A stretch of DNA of 64,000 nt from a virus: positions 1-64,000 of IMG/VR virus record IMGVR_UViG_3300008107_000003. One strand, written 5' to 3'. Position 1 is the stretch's first letter. Each line of letters opens with the position of its first letter. A program made the position numbers and the translations under genes. Below, in pieces: positions 47,751-55,122 of this stretch. Below the pieces are notes generated by a model, which had not been told where the DNA came from, did no database searches, and worked only from the letters and a program-made list of their open reading frames with translations.

Positions 47751-48830
47751 TCAACCGATTGCAGGTGCAGTCAGAGCAACAGGAGTGCTAGAAGCAGCAG
47801 CAAGATCGAGAGGGAAGTTATGAGCATTACGCTCGTGCATCACTTCAAAACCGAGGTTAGCACGGTTGAGAATGTCTGCCCAAGTGTTGATAACACGTCC
47901 CTCCGACGAAAGGAGAGACTGGTTAAAGTTAAATCCGTTGAGGTTAAATGCCATCGTGGATACACCCAATGCCGCGAACCAAATTCCCACGACAGGCCAT
48001 GCTGCGAGGAAGAAGTGTAGCGAGCGAGAATTGTTGAATGATGCATATTGGAAGATAAGACGACCAAAGTAACCATGTGCAGCTACGATGTTGTATGTTT
48101 CTTCTTCTTGTCCGAACTTGTATCCATAGTTCTGCGATTCGGTTTCAGTTGTTTCACGGACGAGGGAACTAGTGACCAAAGATCCATGCATAGCAGAGAA
48201 AAGAGAACCACCAAATACACCAGCCACCCCAAGCATATGGAAGGGGTGCATGAGGATATTATGTTCCGCCTGGAAAACAAGCATGTAATTAAATGTTCCT
48301 GAAATGCCGAGAGGCATAGCATCAGAGAAGGAACCTTGTCCAAATGGATATACGAGGAACACTGCAGAAGCAGCAGCAACGGGTGCGCTGTAGGCAACAC
48401 AAATCCAAGGACGCATACCAAGTCGGTAAGAAAGTTCCCATTCACGACCCATGTAGGCATAGATACCAATCAGAAAGTGGAAGACGACCAGTTGAAATGG
48501 TCCACCATTATATAGCCACTCATCGAGAGAGGCAGCTTCCCAGATGGGATAGAAGTGAAGACCAATAGCGTTGCTTGAAGGAACAACAGCACCAGAAATG
48601 ATGTTGTTTCCCCACATCAATGAACCAGAAACAGGTTCACGGATGCCATCAATGTCCACTGGGGGAGCACCGATAAAGGCGATGATGAAACACGTCGCTG
48701 CAGCAAGCAGCGTTGGGATCATCAACACACCGAACCAGCCAACATATAGGCGATTGTTCGTTGAAGTAACCCACTGACAAAACTGTTCCCAGGAGTTAGT
48801 AGATTGTCTTTGAGCAATTGTAGCAGTCAT
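47751..48830 (-). CDS. psbA: Photosystem II D1 protein
   Basis: 359 aa, full length and uninterrupted (no intron). All landmark residues are in place: D170, E189, H190 (Tyr partner), H198, H215, H272, H332, E333, H337, D342 and A344, with a processed C-terminal tail of 15 residues. Position 130 is Glu, as in the high-light form of cyanobacterial D1. It replaces photodamaged host D1 to keep electron flow during infection. It is flanked by its own promoter region and terminator. Base composition appears less AT-rich than the structural genes. Confidence 0.98.
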   Translation of the reverse strand: MTATIAQRQSTNSWEQFCQWVTSTNNRLYVGWFGVLMIPTLLAAATCFIIAFIGAPPVDIDGIREPVSGSLMWGNNIISGAVVPSSNAIGLHFYPIWEAASLDEWLYNGGPFQLVVFHFLIGIYAYMGREWELSYRLGMRPWICVAYSAPVAAASAVFLVYPFGQGSFSDAMPLGISGTFNYMLVFQAEHNILMHPFHMLGVAGVFGGSLFSAMHGSLVTSSLVRETTETESQNYGYKFGQEEETYNIVAAHGYFGRLIFQYASFNNSRSLHFFLAAWPVVGIWFAALGVSTMAFNLNGFNFNQSLLSSEGRVINTWADILNRANLGFEVMHERNAHNFPLDLAAASSTPVALTAPAIG

Positions 48831-48987
48831 AATCGTTAAAAGAATAGTAAGACCATCAGGGAAATGGTGGAGATACTATGCTCCCTGCACCCTCAGCAGG
48901 GATATGAGAGACGTGATTTATACACCCTAGAGGTCTCGGTTTTCGGGGTGTTCGGAACGTTAAGAAATGTTTCGTTTCCTTAACACT
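48831..48987 (-). promoter_or_regulatory. Structured psbA 5' leader
   Basis: About 155 nt of untranslated leader. Stem-loops visible on the minus strand include GTTAAGGAAA / TTTCTTAAC, CACCC / GGGTG and CCCTG / CAGGG. A second late-like box TATAAATC occurs within it (near 48917-48924). It could govern stability or translation. No gene is seen in it. Confidence 0.55.
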
Positions 48988-48995
48988 TATTTATA
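48988..48995 (-). promoter_or_regulatory. Late promoter box of psbA (TATAAATA)
   Basis: Exact T4 late consensus on the minus strand. It overlaps the -10 box of the early promoter by three bases. Confidence 0.65.
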
Positions 48996-49021
48996 ATACT
49001 ACGGTTCCCCGTCCCTGTCAA
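48993..49021 (-). promoter_or_regulatory. Sigma70-type early promoter of psbA
   Basis: TTGACA (49021..49016), spacer 17, TATTAT (48998..48993). It lies just beyond the stop of the autotransporter-like gene. Confidence 0.8.
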
Positions 49022-49026
49022 GCCCC

Positions 49027-51075
49027 CTAGAACCTGAATTTGACCTTTGCTGCCACTGAATTAGTTGTCACACCGTCCGATACCCCATGGGATCCTTCGA
49101 CAAATAAAACTTCATTATAGTCTAATGCTGCGGTAACCCCATAAGAATTATCAGTGCCATAAGCACCATCAACACTGACACCAAAAACATCGTTCTTCTT
49201 GCCTCCAAATCTAGTTTCTAGTTTGAGACCTGCTTCTCCAACATGTGTAGTCTGATTGAATGCTTCAACAGTTCTTGCTGACTGTGGATACCACTGTTCA
49301 GTATATCCTTCTCTTGTCATATTATGTGCTGTGTGACCTACAAATGGAGAAATCCATTTTGCAACATGCCAGTACAAACGATTAGATACCCACCACTCTT
49401 TACCTGTTGTTTGACCTCTATTGTAAAAAACATTCTCAACAGTTCTTTGAATATCATATGTGCTATTTGCCATAGCAGCATTAGTAATCAAAGAGAATGT
49501 ATTTCCATGGAAGCTATTGAAGATACCATAATGTTCTTTGTTTTGTTTAGAAATACTATCAACACCAACTAAATCAATTTGAATATTATTATATTGACCC
49601 CCAATAGTCCATCCTTTACTGAGATCCAATTCAAATCCACCACCATAAATTTGAGACTTTCCATCATATCCATCAGCATTATATGATTGAGCAAAGTAAT
49701 TTTTATTAAATACTCTAAACTTCTGTTTAGTTTGTGATGGTTCATGATTAAGAAGGCTATTAATTCCACCATTAATTCCATCAAGAACTTCTAGTTGATC
49801 AACACGACCATAAAGATCTCTGTAAGTATGATACTCATCATATCTTGTGGAAGCAACATAAGTATCAACTGGTGTTCCATTTGTTACAGTATCATTTCCA
49901 TTTGCATCAGTTGTTGTGATAACAGGAGTAGTTGTAACAGTTGTAAGTAATGGAGTTGTTACTCCAGTTGTAACATGAATATTCACTTTTTGGGTTCCAC
50001 TACTTTCAGTTGCTGTGAAAGTAGGAGTGTTAACAACTGTAGGCGCACCAGATACTACAGTATTATAAGCATACGATGGTCTAGTGACTGCTGTTGATTG
50101 TAAGGCAGAAGCAGTTACGGCAGATGTTCCAGTTCCATCAGAAGATGAAGTAGTAACGACTGCTGTTCCATTTGATGTGGTTGTGGAACCATCAGAATAT
50201 GTGGTGGTTGTAACTGGTGTTGTAGTTGTAATTGTTGTAGTAACTGGAATTGTAGTAACTACCGTGTCTGTGTAGGTTCTAACAACAGGATTACCGTCAG
50301 CGTCAGTAGAAGCGTCAGTTCTAGTAACATAAGATGTCTCCGTTCTTGTTGAGGATGACGAAGAAGTTGTAACCTGATTTGTAGTTGAAGTTCCAGTTAC
50401 AGTTGGAGTTGGATTGCCTGCGGCAGCACCCTGAGCTGGAGTTGCTAATGTAGTAAATCCATAACTAGATGGAATAGTACATTGTGCTGGAGCAAGTGTT
50501 GTGTCTTGGCAAAGTCCAGCATAAGTTCCTAACTGAATAGACGAGGTATTTGCTGTATTGTTACCAGATACATCAAACGAAACTGTGTATTGTGTTCCAG
50601 CATCAAGATTGACACCCTGATAGATACCATCAAAGGTTCCTACAGCACCGTCATACCACATTCCGTTAGTCCATGTTCCAGCAGCAGCAGGATAGGTTCC
50701 GTTCTGATACCAGACACCCCAGTTAGTTGGCGCTTGAATATTAGATGGTCCGTTGCTGGTTGTGATGCTGAATGCTCCACCAGTAGTGAAGTCACCATTC
50801 GTTAAAAGATTGACCGTAGATCCTGGAGCATACAATCTAACGTTATCAAACGACCAGAATGCTGGGTCTTGGCGGAAAGCAAAACCTACAAAGTTAGCAC
50901 CACTAGTAGAGGGAGTGTAATTGTAGGTATAAGTTTGCCATGTGTTTGGAGTGTTGCCAGTAACTGTTCCGATGTATCCTGGTGGCAATACTCCTGGTTG
51001 AGCGAATGCTGCTGTTGGCACTCCAAAAAAGAGCGCAGACGCTGCAGCGAGCGTCTTTTGCGTGTTAGTAGACAT
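49027..51075 (-). CDS. Autotransporter-like outer membrane protein
   Basis: 682 aa from ATG 51075. A signal peptide (about 1-25, TLAAASALFFGVPTAAFA) is followed by a beta-sandwich domain (about 30-200; NTPNTWQTYTYNYTPSTSGA, LLTNGDFTTGGAF), a 180-residue Thr/Ser-rich passenger linker, and about 230 residues ending in an amphipathic beta-barrel whose last residues are KVKFRF. The terminal Phe and strand alternation are typical of type V autotransporters. Such genes are rare in tailed phages. It may display or alter the surface of infected cells. Host origin is plausible. Confidence 0.72.
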   Translation of the reverse strand: MSTNTQKTLAAASALFFGVPTAAFAQPGVLPPGYIGTVTGNTPNTWQTYTYNYTPSTSGANFVGFAFRQDPAFWSFDNVRLYAPGSTVNLLTNGDFTTGGAFSITTSNGPSNIQAPTNWGVWYQNGTYPAAAGTWTNGMWYDGAVGTFDGIYQGVNLDAGTQYTVSFDVSGNNTANTSSIQLGTYAGLCQDTTLAPAQCTIPSSYGFTTLATPAQGAAAGNPTPTVTGTSTTNQVTTSSSSSTRTETSYVTRTDASTDADGNPVVRTYTDTVVTTIPVTTTITTTTPVTTTTYSDGSTTTSNGTAVVTTSSSDGTGTSAVTASALQSTAVTRPSYAYNTVVSGAPTVVNTPTFTATESSGTQKVNIHVTTGVTTPLLTTVTTTPVITTTDANGNDTVTNGTPVDTYVASTRYDEYHTYRDLYGRVDQLEVLDGINGGINSLLNHEPSQTKQKFRVFNKNYFAQSYNADGYDGKSQIYGGGFELDLSKGWTIGGQYNNIQIDLVGVDSISKQNKEHYGIFNSFHGNTFSLITNAAMANSTYDIQRTVENVFYNRGQTTGKEWWVSNRLYWHVAKWISPFVGHTAHNMTREGYTEQWYPQSARTVEAFNQTTHVGEAGLKLETRFGGKKNDVFGVSVDGAYGTDNSYGVTAALDYNEVLFVEGSHGVSDGVTTNSVAAKVKFRF

Positions 51076-51134
51076 AAAAATACTTCGATAATTTGACATT
51101 CACAAATCAAACCAAAGTTTAATAAGCAAGCACC

Positions 51135-51152
51135 AAATTACCGAAGTAATTT
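51135..51152 (-). promoter_or_regulatory. UUCG tetraloop hairpin in leader
   Basis: RNA AAAUUAC-UUCG-GUAAUUU, a perfect 7-bp stem with a stable UUCG loop, about 60 nt before the autotransporter ATG. Probably a 5' stabiliser or processing site. Confidence 0.55.
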
Positions 51153-51192
51153 GCTATTTAATTCAGACCAAGACCATTTTTTAATCCAAGCC

Positions 51193-51200
51193 TATTTATC
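51193..51200 (-). promoter_or_regulatory. Possible late promoter box (GATAAATA)
   Basis: Minus-strand GATAAATA in the gap downstream of hli, 118 bp before the autotransporter ATG. Confidence 0.45.
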
Positions 51201-51203
51201 TAA

Positions 51204-51323
51204 TCAAAGAATGCCAGGAATAATTTGACCAGTGATCAGATAAGAACCGACGCCAGCAACGAAACCAAGCATTGCCAGACGTGCGTTGAGGATCTCTGCC
51301 TCAGGGGTAAAACCGAATTTCAT
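51204..51323 (-). CDS. hli: High-light-inducible protein
   Basis: 39 aa from ATG 51323, with GGAG 6-7 nt upstream. EILNARLAMLGFVAGVGSYL and TGQIIPGIL form the chlorophyll-binding helix signature (E..N.R.AM.GF). One membrane helix. It protects photosystem components and may help D1 turnover with the phage PsbA. Confidence 0.93.
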   Translation of the reverse strand: MKFGFTPEAEILNARLAMLGFVAGVGSYLITGQIIPGIL

Positions 51324-51324
51324 T

Positions 51325-51849
51325 TTAGTTCTCCTTTGAATAGTTGTTTCTAAGATAATTAAGTACAGTTTCAGGATTGCTAACTTCGTAAGGATCAACA
51401 GGGCAGTTACCCACCTTGCCAGGCTCCTCGAACATCATTTCAATCTCGCCATCGTTCACCACCATAGCATAACGCCAGGAACGGAAACCGAAACCTAGGT
51501 TCGCCTTAGTGACAGACATACCCATAGCGTAAGTAAACTCACCGCTACCGTCAGGAATGGGTCGAACATTTTTTACCTCTTGTTGTTTGAACCAAGCGTT
51601 CATAACAAAACTGTCATTGACTGACAGACAATACACTTCATCAATATTATATGATTTGATTTCATCATACCTCAAATCATATCCAGGCAATTGAAATGAG
51701 CTACAAGTAGGAGTAAATGCTCCAGGAAGAGCAAACACAACCACACGCTTATCATCGAAGATTTCAGATGTGGTAAGGTCATACCAATCATAGTCACCGT
51801 TATAGCAAGGGCGACGGTCTTTAAAAGTTACTTCAGGTACTCGGGTCAT
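51325..51849 (-). CDS. Peroxiredoxin (Prx5/AhpC-TSA type)
   Basis: 174 aa. PGAFTPTCS holds the peroxidatic cysteine C49 with the Pro/Thr of the PxxxT/SxxC motif. The Arg partner is in GFRSWRYAMVVNDGEIEM. The fold and length match the Prx5/hybrid class. It detoxifies peroxides formed under photo-oxidative stress, fitting the neighbouring hli and ferredoxin genes. One base separates it from hli. Confidence 0.9.
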   Translation of the reverse strand: MTRVPEVTFKDRRPCYNGDYDWYDLTTSEIFDDKRVVVFALPGAFTPTCSSFQLPGYDLRYDEIKSYNIDEVYCLSVNDSFVMNAWFKQQEVKNVRPIPDGSGEFTYAMGMSVTKANLGFGFRSWRYAMVVNDGEIEMMFEEPGKVGNCPVDPYEVSNPETVLNYLRNNYSKEN

Positions 51850-52042
51850 GTTTTTGTTTCAGTTCAGGATTAAGGTTACAAATAAGTTTTTCTTTTACAG
51901 GTTTGATGACAATAAACTTGTCACTCTTGAGGGTGCCTGCGATCTTGACTTCTAGTTTTGCATCTCGATCCCAGGCGCCACTCTCAACTAGTTCTTGAAG
52001 GGCAAGATTAAATTGCCCTAACATATCACCTGTTGTGATCAC
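51833..52042 (-). CDS. Hypothetical protein, 69 aa
   Basis: [20 protein letters not shown] start, then a beta-like section ([20 protein letters not shown]). Overlaps peroxiredoxin by 17 bp and ferredoxin by 4 bp. Function unknown; it is kept between two redox genes. Confidence 0.7.
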   Translation of the reverse strand: MITTGDMLGQFNLALQELVESGAWDRDAKLEVKIAGTLKSDKFIVIKPVKEKLICNLNPELKQKHDPST

Positions 52043-52332
52043 AGGTTTTCTTCCTGTTCGGTAAGGATCACACAGTCGCTAGTTGGATATGCTACACAGG
52101 TTAGCACCCAACCTTCAGCAAGTTGATCATCATCAAGGAATGATTGTTCCTCGTTATCAACAGTGCCGCTGATTAGTTTACCAGCACATGCAGAGCAGGC
52201 ACCAGCTTTACATGAAGAGGGAAGGTCAACACCTGCCTCTTCAGCAGCTTCAAGAATATATTGATCGTCAGGACATTGAATAGTCGTTTCGGATCCATCG
52301 GGAGATTGAAGCGTAATGTTGTAAACAGTCAT
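52039..52332 (-). CDS. petF: Plant-type [2Fe-2S] ferredoxin
   Basis: 97 aa. Cluster ligands C41, C46, C49 and C79 in the CxxxxCxxC...C pattern ([27 protein letters not shown]). It is the photosynthetic electron carrier between photosystem I and reductases and may feed phage-redirected reduction reactions. Its ATG overlaps the stop of a tiny membrane ORF (TGATG). Confidence 0.95.
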   Translation of the reverse strand: MTVYNITLQSPDGSETTIQCPDDQYILEAAEEAGVDLPSSCKAGACSACAGKLISGTVDNEEQSFLDDDQLAEGWVLTCVAYPTSDCVILTEQEENL

Positions 52333-52418
52333 CAGTAAGTCTCACAAAGTTTTTCTACAGAGATTGCCAGCAATACGAAGAAGGCAACGGAAGTCATTGT
52401 AAACAAAAGTGAAGTCAT
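52332..52418 (-). CDS. Possible micro membrane ORF, 28 aa
   Basis: ATG 52418 to TGA 52332 encodes [20 protein letters not shown] followed by VEKLCETY: one membrane helix. The stop overlaps the ferredoxin ATG and GAGGG lies ahead of the ATG. A promoter for ferredoxin overlaps its first codons, so the ORF can be translated only from upstream transcripts. May be chance. Confidence 0.35.
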   Translation of the reverse strand: MTSLLFTMTSVAFFVLLAISVEKLCETY

Positions 52419-52424
52419 TGTCAA
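52396..52424 (-). promoter_or_regulatory. Sigma70-type promoter for ferredoxin
   Basis: TTGACA (52424..52419), spacer 17, TACAAT (52401..52396). An 11-bp direct repeat (gaagtcattgt on the plus strand) occurs at both elements. Confidence 0.75.
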
Positions 52425-52432
52425 GCCCTCAG

Positions 52433-52636
52433 TCAGAAGATCCCGAAGAAGAGTTTACCAGTGCCAACATAAGAAACGAGCCCAGCAATAATGCCGACCA
52501 TAGCCCAACGTCCATTGTACATCTCCGTCATTTGCATAGGGGTCAGAAGACCTTTACGATTGTATTCTTGATAAACCATTTCAGGTTCTTTGGCCCACAT
52601 GTTTTGCTGGCCATACTCATTGGTTGTTACAGTCAT
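52433..52636 (-). CDS. hli: High-light-inducible protein with N-terminal extension
   Basis: 67 aa from ATG 52636. A polar N-terminal part (NMWAKEPEMVYQEYN, LLTPMQMT) precedes the Hlip helix EMYNGRWAMVGIIAGLVSYV and TGKLFFGIF. The extension is found in some cyanophage Hlips. Protects photosystem II. Promoter and terminator-like hairpin directly upstream. Confidence 0.92.
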   Translation of the reverse strand: MTVTTNEYGQQNMWAKEPEMVYQEYNRKGLLTPMQMTEMYNGRWAMVGIIAGLVSYVGTGKLFFGIF

Positions 52637-52663
52637 TGTACATTCATTAAGAATTGTTACAGT

Positions 52664-52692
52664 AGTATATATGAAAAAGGGGGGCATGTCAA
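52664..52692 (-). promoter_or_regulatory. Sigma70 promoter, -35 in terminator loop
   Basis: TTGACA (52692..52687), spacer 17, TATACT (52669..52664). The -35 is the loop of a 6-bp G/C hairpin. Start near 52657, ahead of hli at 52636. Confidence 0.8.
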
Positions 52693-52698
52693 CCCCCC
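52674..52698 (-). terminator. Rho-independent terminator
   Basis: Minus-strand GGGGGG, loop TTGACATG, CCCCCC, then five T. Would stop transcripts from the gene at 52741-52992. Confidence 0.75.
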
Positions 52699-52740
52699 AA
52701 ATGTTTTTGTATCCTGACAAACTAAGTATAAATGCTTACA

Positions 52741-52992
52741 TTAATCGTCTTTAACATAGCATGGAACTGTGTCTGGATCCAACCATTTAGTATATTCAAA
52801 ATCTTCTATTGCTGTCATAAGTTGCATTTCATTATCACATAGGTACATGTCACGATATCGACCAGTATACGAACACATTTTTTGAATGCGATAGTCTGGC
52901 ATACCATTGATTTCAAGGGTGCCTACTTGTACATAACGATAAGGAAAACGCTCAACGATTGTCTTCACGAGGTTTCGGTTTGTTACACTCAT
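52741..52992 (-). CDS. Hypothetical protein, 83 aa
   Basis: VTNRNLVKTIVERFPYRYVQ, MPDYRIQKMCSYTGRYRDMY and MTAIEDFEYTKWLDPDTVPC. Alpha/beta, aromatic, three cysteines. No family recognised. It has its own promoter just upstream and ends in front of a terminator. Confidence 0.7.
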   Translation of the reverse strand: MSVTNRNLVKTIVERFPYRYVQVGTLEINGMPDYRIQKMCSYTGRYRDMYLCDNEMQLMTAIEDFEYTKWLDPDTVPCYVKDD

Positions 52993-53167
52993 TACAATAA
53001 TAGGAGAACCCAGAACGAAAGTATTTTACCACCTGATAGTGGTCGCTGTCAAGGGGGTATTCAGTGTGACACTTAGAGCACTGTCTAGTCCCACCACCAG
53101 CAGAGGTTTGTGAGCGTGTTGAGGAACTGTTCATGATAGACTGTACGACTTGGATTAGGTTTGCCAT
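52952..53167 (-). CDS. Small zinc-finger protein, 71 aa
   Basis: CSKC and, 23 residues on, CNEC (SGFSYYCNECNKPKPRED) form a four-cysteine zinc site resembling HNH or treble-clef fingers. The N-terminal part is Ser/Thr-rich. Start at 53167, or at the second Met 53134, which overlaps the upstream gene less. Likely DNA- or RNA-binding. Confidence 0.65.
   Translation of the reverse strand: MANLIQVVQSIMNSSSTRSQTSAGGGTRQCSKCHTEYPLDSDHYQVVKYFRSGFSYYCNECNKPKPREDNR
53023..53052 (-). promoter_or_regulatory. Sigma70-type promoter (TTGACA-N18-TAAAAT)
   Basis: TTGACA (53052..53047), spacer 18, TAAAAT (53028..53023), inside the zinc-finger gene. The start near 53016 precedes the ATG at 52992. Confidence 0.6.
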
Positions 53168-53666
53168 CTTTCATGTCTTGGAGATACTGTATTATACCAC
53201 GAACTACTGGGGTGTCTTGGAAGTATTCGTGCATTCGATAACAATCAAACTTCTCAATGTATTCTACAAAACCATGCAAAGGATCCATGTTGCGACGATA
53301 CCCATAGATGAATACATCTCCATCTTTGATACCTTCTTTGTTGATGATGTCAAGCTTATAAAACTTTTCACCGTCTTCATTTACTTCTTCTTTTTCTCTA
53401 TCAAACTTAAAGTGAAGACCATCGTAATACTTATCATGTAACTCTTCGTCTGGTGCTACACGAACTCTCTCATTCTCTTTCAGAATGTATTCCATGCGAC
53501 CTTTCGCATCTTCGTCGGTCAAACGGAATACGATGTTGCCGATGTAGTAATCTACTGGACCACCACACATATTATTAGACCTTTTCTTTCTGAATGAGAG
53601 ATGAGTAATCTCAAATCCAGGGTCTTCATCTTCAGTTTCAACTAATCCTTGTGAAATCATAATCAA
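53085..53666 (-). CDS. Hypothetical protein, 193 aa
   Basis: Acidic alpha/beta protein: CGGPVDYYIGNIVFRLTDED, EEVNEDGEKFYKLDIINKEG, YIEKFDCYRMHEYF. Starts at 53666 or the Met two codons on. No membrane segment. It overlaps the upstream gene by 4 bp and the zinc-finger gene by 83 bp. Function unknown. Confidence 0.65.
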   Translation of the reverse strand: MIMISQGLVETEDEDPGFEITHLSFRKKRSNNMCGGPVDYYIGNIVFRLTDEDAKGRMEYILKENERVRVAPDEELHDKYYDGLHFKFDREKEEVNEDGEKFYKLDIINKEGIKDGDVFIYGYRRNMDPLHGFVEYIEKFDCYRMHEYFQDTPVVRGIIQYLQDMKDGKPNPSRTVYHEQFLNTLTNLCWWWD

Positions 53667-53875
53667 TAACGCTCAGGAATTTTATCGTAATCTAATGGAT
53701 GGTCTTGTTTCTTTTCTTGCTTACGAAACTTTTTGAGATCTTCAAACAATGCTTTGATTTTTTTGTATGCTTCGTTAGCATCTTCTTTACCTGCAAGTTC
53801 TGCAGCAAGAATATATTCTACCTTTTTACCAAACTCAAAGAGGTGCCATTCAAAATCAGTTTGATTTTCGTACAT
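53663..53875 (-). CDS. Hypothetical helical protein, 70 aa
   Basis: ATG 53875 with AAAGGAGG upstream: MYENQTDFEWHLFEFGKKVE, then a Lys/Glu coiled-coil-like helix (YKKIKALFEDLKKFRKQEKK). Located beside tRNA-Ile. Unknown function. Confidence 0.7.
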   Translation of the reverse strand: MYENQTDFEWHLFEFGKKVEYILAAELAGKEDANEAYKKIKALFEDLKKFRKQEKKQDHPLDYDKIPERY

Positions 53876-53899
53876 ATTACCTCCTTTATTTTTAGTATA

Positions 53900-53971
53900 T
53901 AGGACCGCAGAGAATTGAACTCCGTTCACACCGTTATAAGCAGTGGGCCTTAACCGATAGGCGACGGTCCC
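53900..53971 (-). tRNA. tRNA-Ile (UAU)
   Basis: 72 nt. Acceptor GGGACCG/CGGTCCT, D-stem GCCT/AGGC, anticodon stem CACTG/CGGTG with loop CTTATAA (UAU), T-loop TTCAATT. The UAU anticodon reads AUA directly, unusual in bacteria, which normally use CAU with lysidine. Confidence 0.88.
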
Positions 53972-54145
53972 TCATTCGTTCTGTTTTGTATCCATCATAT
54001 ATTCTACAGTATTTGCTACATCATTCATAGCATCTCGTAGAAAAGGTTGTTGACCAGATTCTTGCTTACATATAGGACGGGAATTATCAACTAAGGTCCA
54101 TCGCCATTGCTTCATATCTTTACAATACCAGAGATTAATTTTCAT
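53972..54145 (-). CDS. Conserved small protein, 57 aa
   Basis: ATG 54145: MKINLWYCKDMKQWRWTLVD, then a Ser/Gln loop (SRPICKQESGQQPFLRDAMN). A Trp-rich small beta sheet is likely; I recall similar proteins in cyanophages. The stop is adjacent to the 5' end of the tRNA. Function unknown. Confidence 0.65.
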   Translation of the reverse strand: MKINLWYCKDMKQWRWTLVDNSRPICKQESGQQPFLRDAMNDVANTVEYMMDTKQNE

Positions 54146-54296
54146 GTTTGAAATACTCCAGTTTGATCCAGTTGAGGAGGGTGTGATATTGAGCGAGTTT
54201 ATTTTCATCATGTTTAGGATAAGACTTCAATGAAAGAACATAATATTCTAATGCTTCAATAACCATTTGACGGTCTTGTTGTGAAATTAGTGACAT
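54135..54296 (-). CDS. Small helical protein, 53 aa
   Basis: ATG 54296 to TAA 54135: SLISQQDRQMVIEALEYYVL and YHTLLNWIKLEYFKHEN. Two amphipathic helices. Overlaps the next gene by 11 bp. Unknown function. Confidence 0.6.
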   Translation of the reverse strand: MSLISQQDRQMVIEALEYYVLSLKSYPKHDENKLAQYHTLLNWIKLEYFKHEN

Positions 54297-54297
54297 T

Positions 54298-54546
54298 TTA
54301 GAGTAGGAATAATTCGATTAATTTTGCAAATTCAATTGCTGCAAAGAAGCTTCTTACAGTTACCATATCCCACATTTTAATTTTAAAGAAATATGGGAAT
54401 GATAGTAAGTTACCTGCTAATCTTATATAGATGCCTAAAGTTACACTATTAAAAAGTACTACAGCATAACCTCCGATGAATAATACATTGCCAATAACTC
54501 TTAACCAAGAAAGAATAGGATACTTTACATCAATTACTGTTTTCAT
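54298..54546 (-). CDS. Hypothetical membrane protein, 82 aa
   Basis: Two or three hydrophobic stretches: LRVIGNVLFIGGYAVVLFNS, IYIRLAGNLLSFPYFF and FFAAIEFAKLIELFLL. Membrane-embedded, with a 4-bp overlap on the preceding gene's stop. Function unknown. Confidence 0.68.
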   Translation of the reverse strand: MKTVIDVKYPILSWLRVIGNVLFIGGYAVVLFNSVTLGIYIRLAGNLLSFPYFFKIKMWDMVTVRSFFAAIEFAKLIELFLL

Positions 54547-55025
54547 TTCTTAAGTGCTAAAGGATCATTTTCTGGATCCGTAATTCTATTAAATCTAAAA
54601 ATACCGTTTTCTCTACCCCAAATTAATTTATTAGTTTCAAGATTAAATCCTGCTTCTCTAGACAGAAGTAGGTCTTTGGAGAACCTGAGATCGCTTAGTA
54701 CCCTAACTCCATTAATTATAAGATCATCTTTGGCATTGGATACCCAGAATTCTCCGTCCCAATCAAATTCAAACGTACAAAGTTTATTCCAATCTAGATC
54801 ATAATTATCAAAAGTAACTTTAGTATCTGTTATCTGTTGGAATGTATGATTTGTAGTTCTATATGTAGGACCACCTATTTCATATTCATAGTAATAACTA
54901 CTACGAGATTGCATTTTATTTTCTTCTAACTGTTCAATTTCCACCACAATATGTGCCCAATGTGCAGGACTTTCAAATGCTTGCTTTGTGTTGATGTAAC
55001 TACCAACAATTTCAGTAAACTGCAT
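54543..55025 (-). CDS. Hypothetical protein, 160 aa
   Basis: Mixed alpha/beta, acidic: EIVGSYINTKQAFESPAHWA, YYYEYEIGGPTYRTTNHTFQ and FEFDWDGEFWVSNAKDDLII. No membrane segment. It begins just beyond the tRNA-Gly gene. No family recognised. Confidence 0.68.
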   Translation of the reverse strand: MQFTEIVGSYINTKQAFESPAHWAHIVVEIEQLEENKMQSRSSYYYEYEIGGPTYRTTNHTFQQITDTKVTFDNYDLDWNKLCTFEFDWDGEFWVSNAKDDLIINGVRVLSDLRFSKDLLLSREAGFNLETNKLIWGRENGIFRFNRITDPENDPLALKK

Positions 55026-55048
55026 ATCAGATCATGAATAGAAACTGA

Positions 55049-55119
55049 AGCGGACAACGGGGATCGAACCCGTGACTACAACTTGGAAGGATGGTATGTT
55101 ACCGCTACACCATGTCCGC
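55049..55119 (-). tRNA. tRNA-Gly (UCC)
   Basis: 71 nt. Acceptor GCGGACA/TGTCCGC, anticodon loop CTTCCAA (UCC), T-stem ACGGG/CCCGT. Layout as in T4 tRNA-Gly. The anticodon stem has two mismatches, so it is weak. Confidence 0.85.
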
Positions 55120-55122
55120 TGG

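Noticed and set aside
47751-48830. Possible intron in psbA
   Set aside because: The 359-residue frame is continuous with all catalytic residues in place; no group I features are seen.
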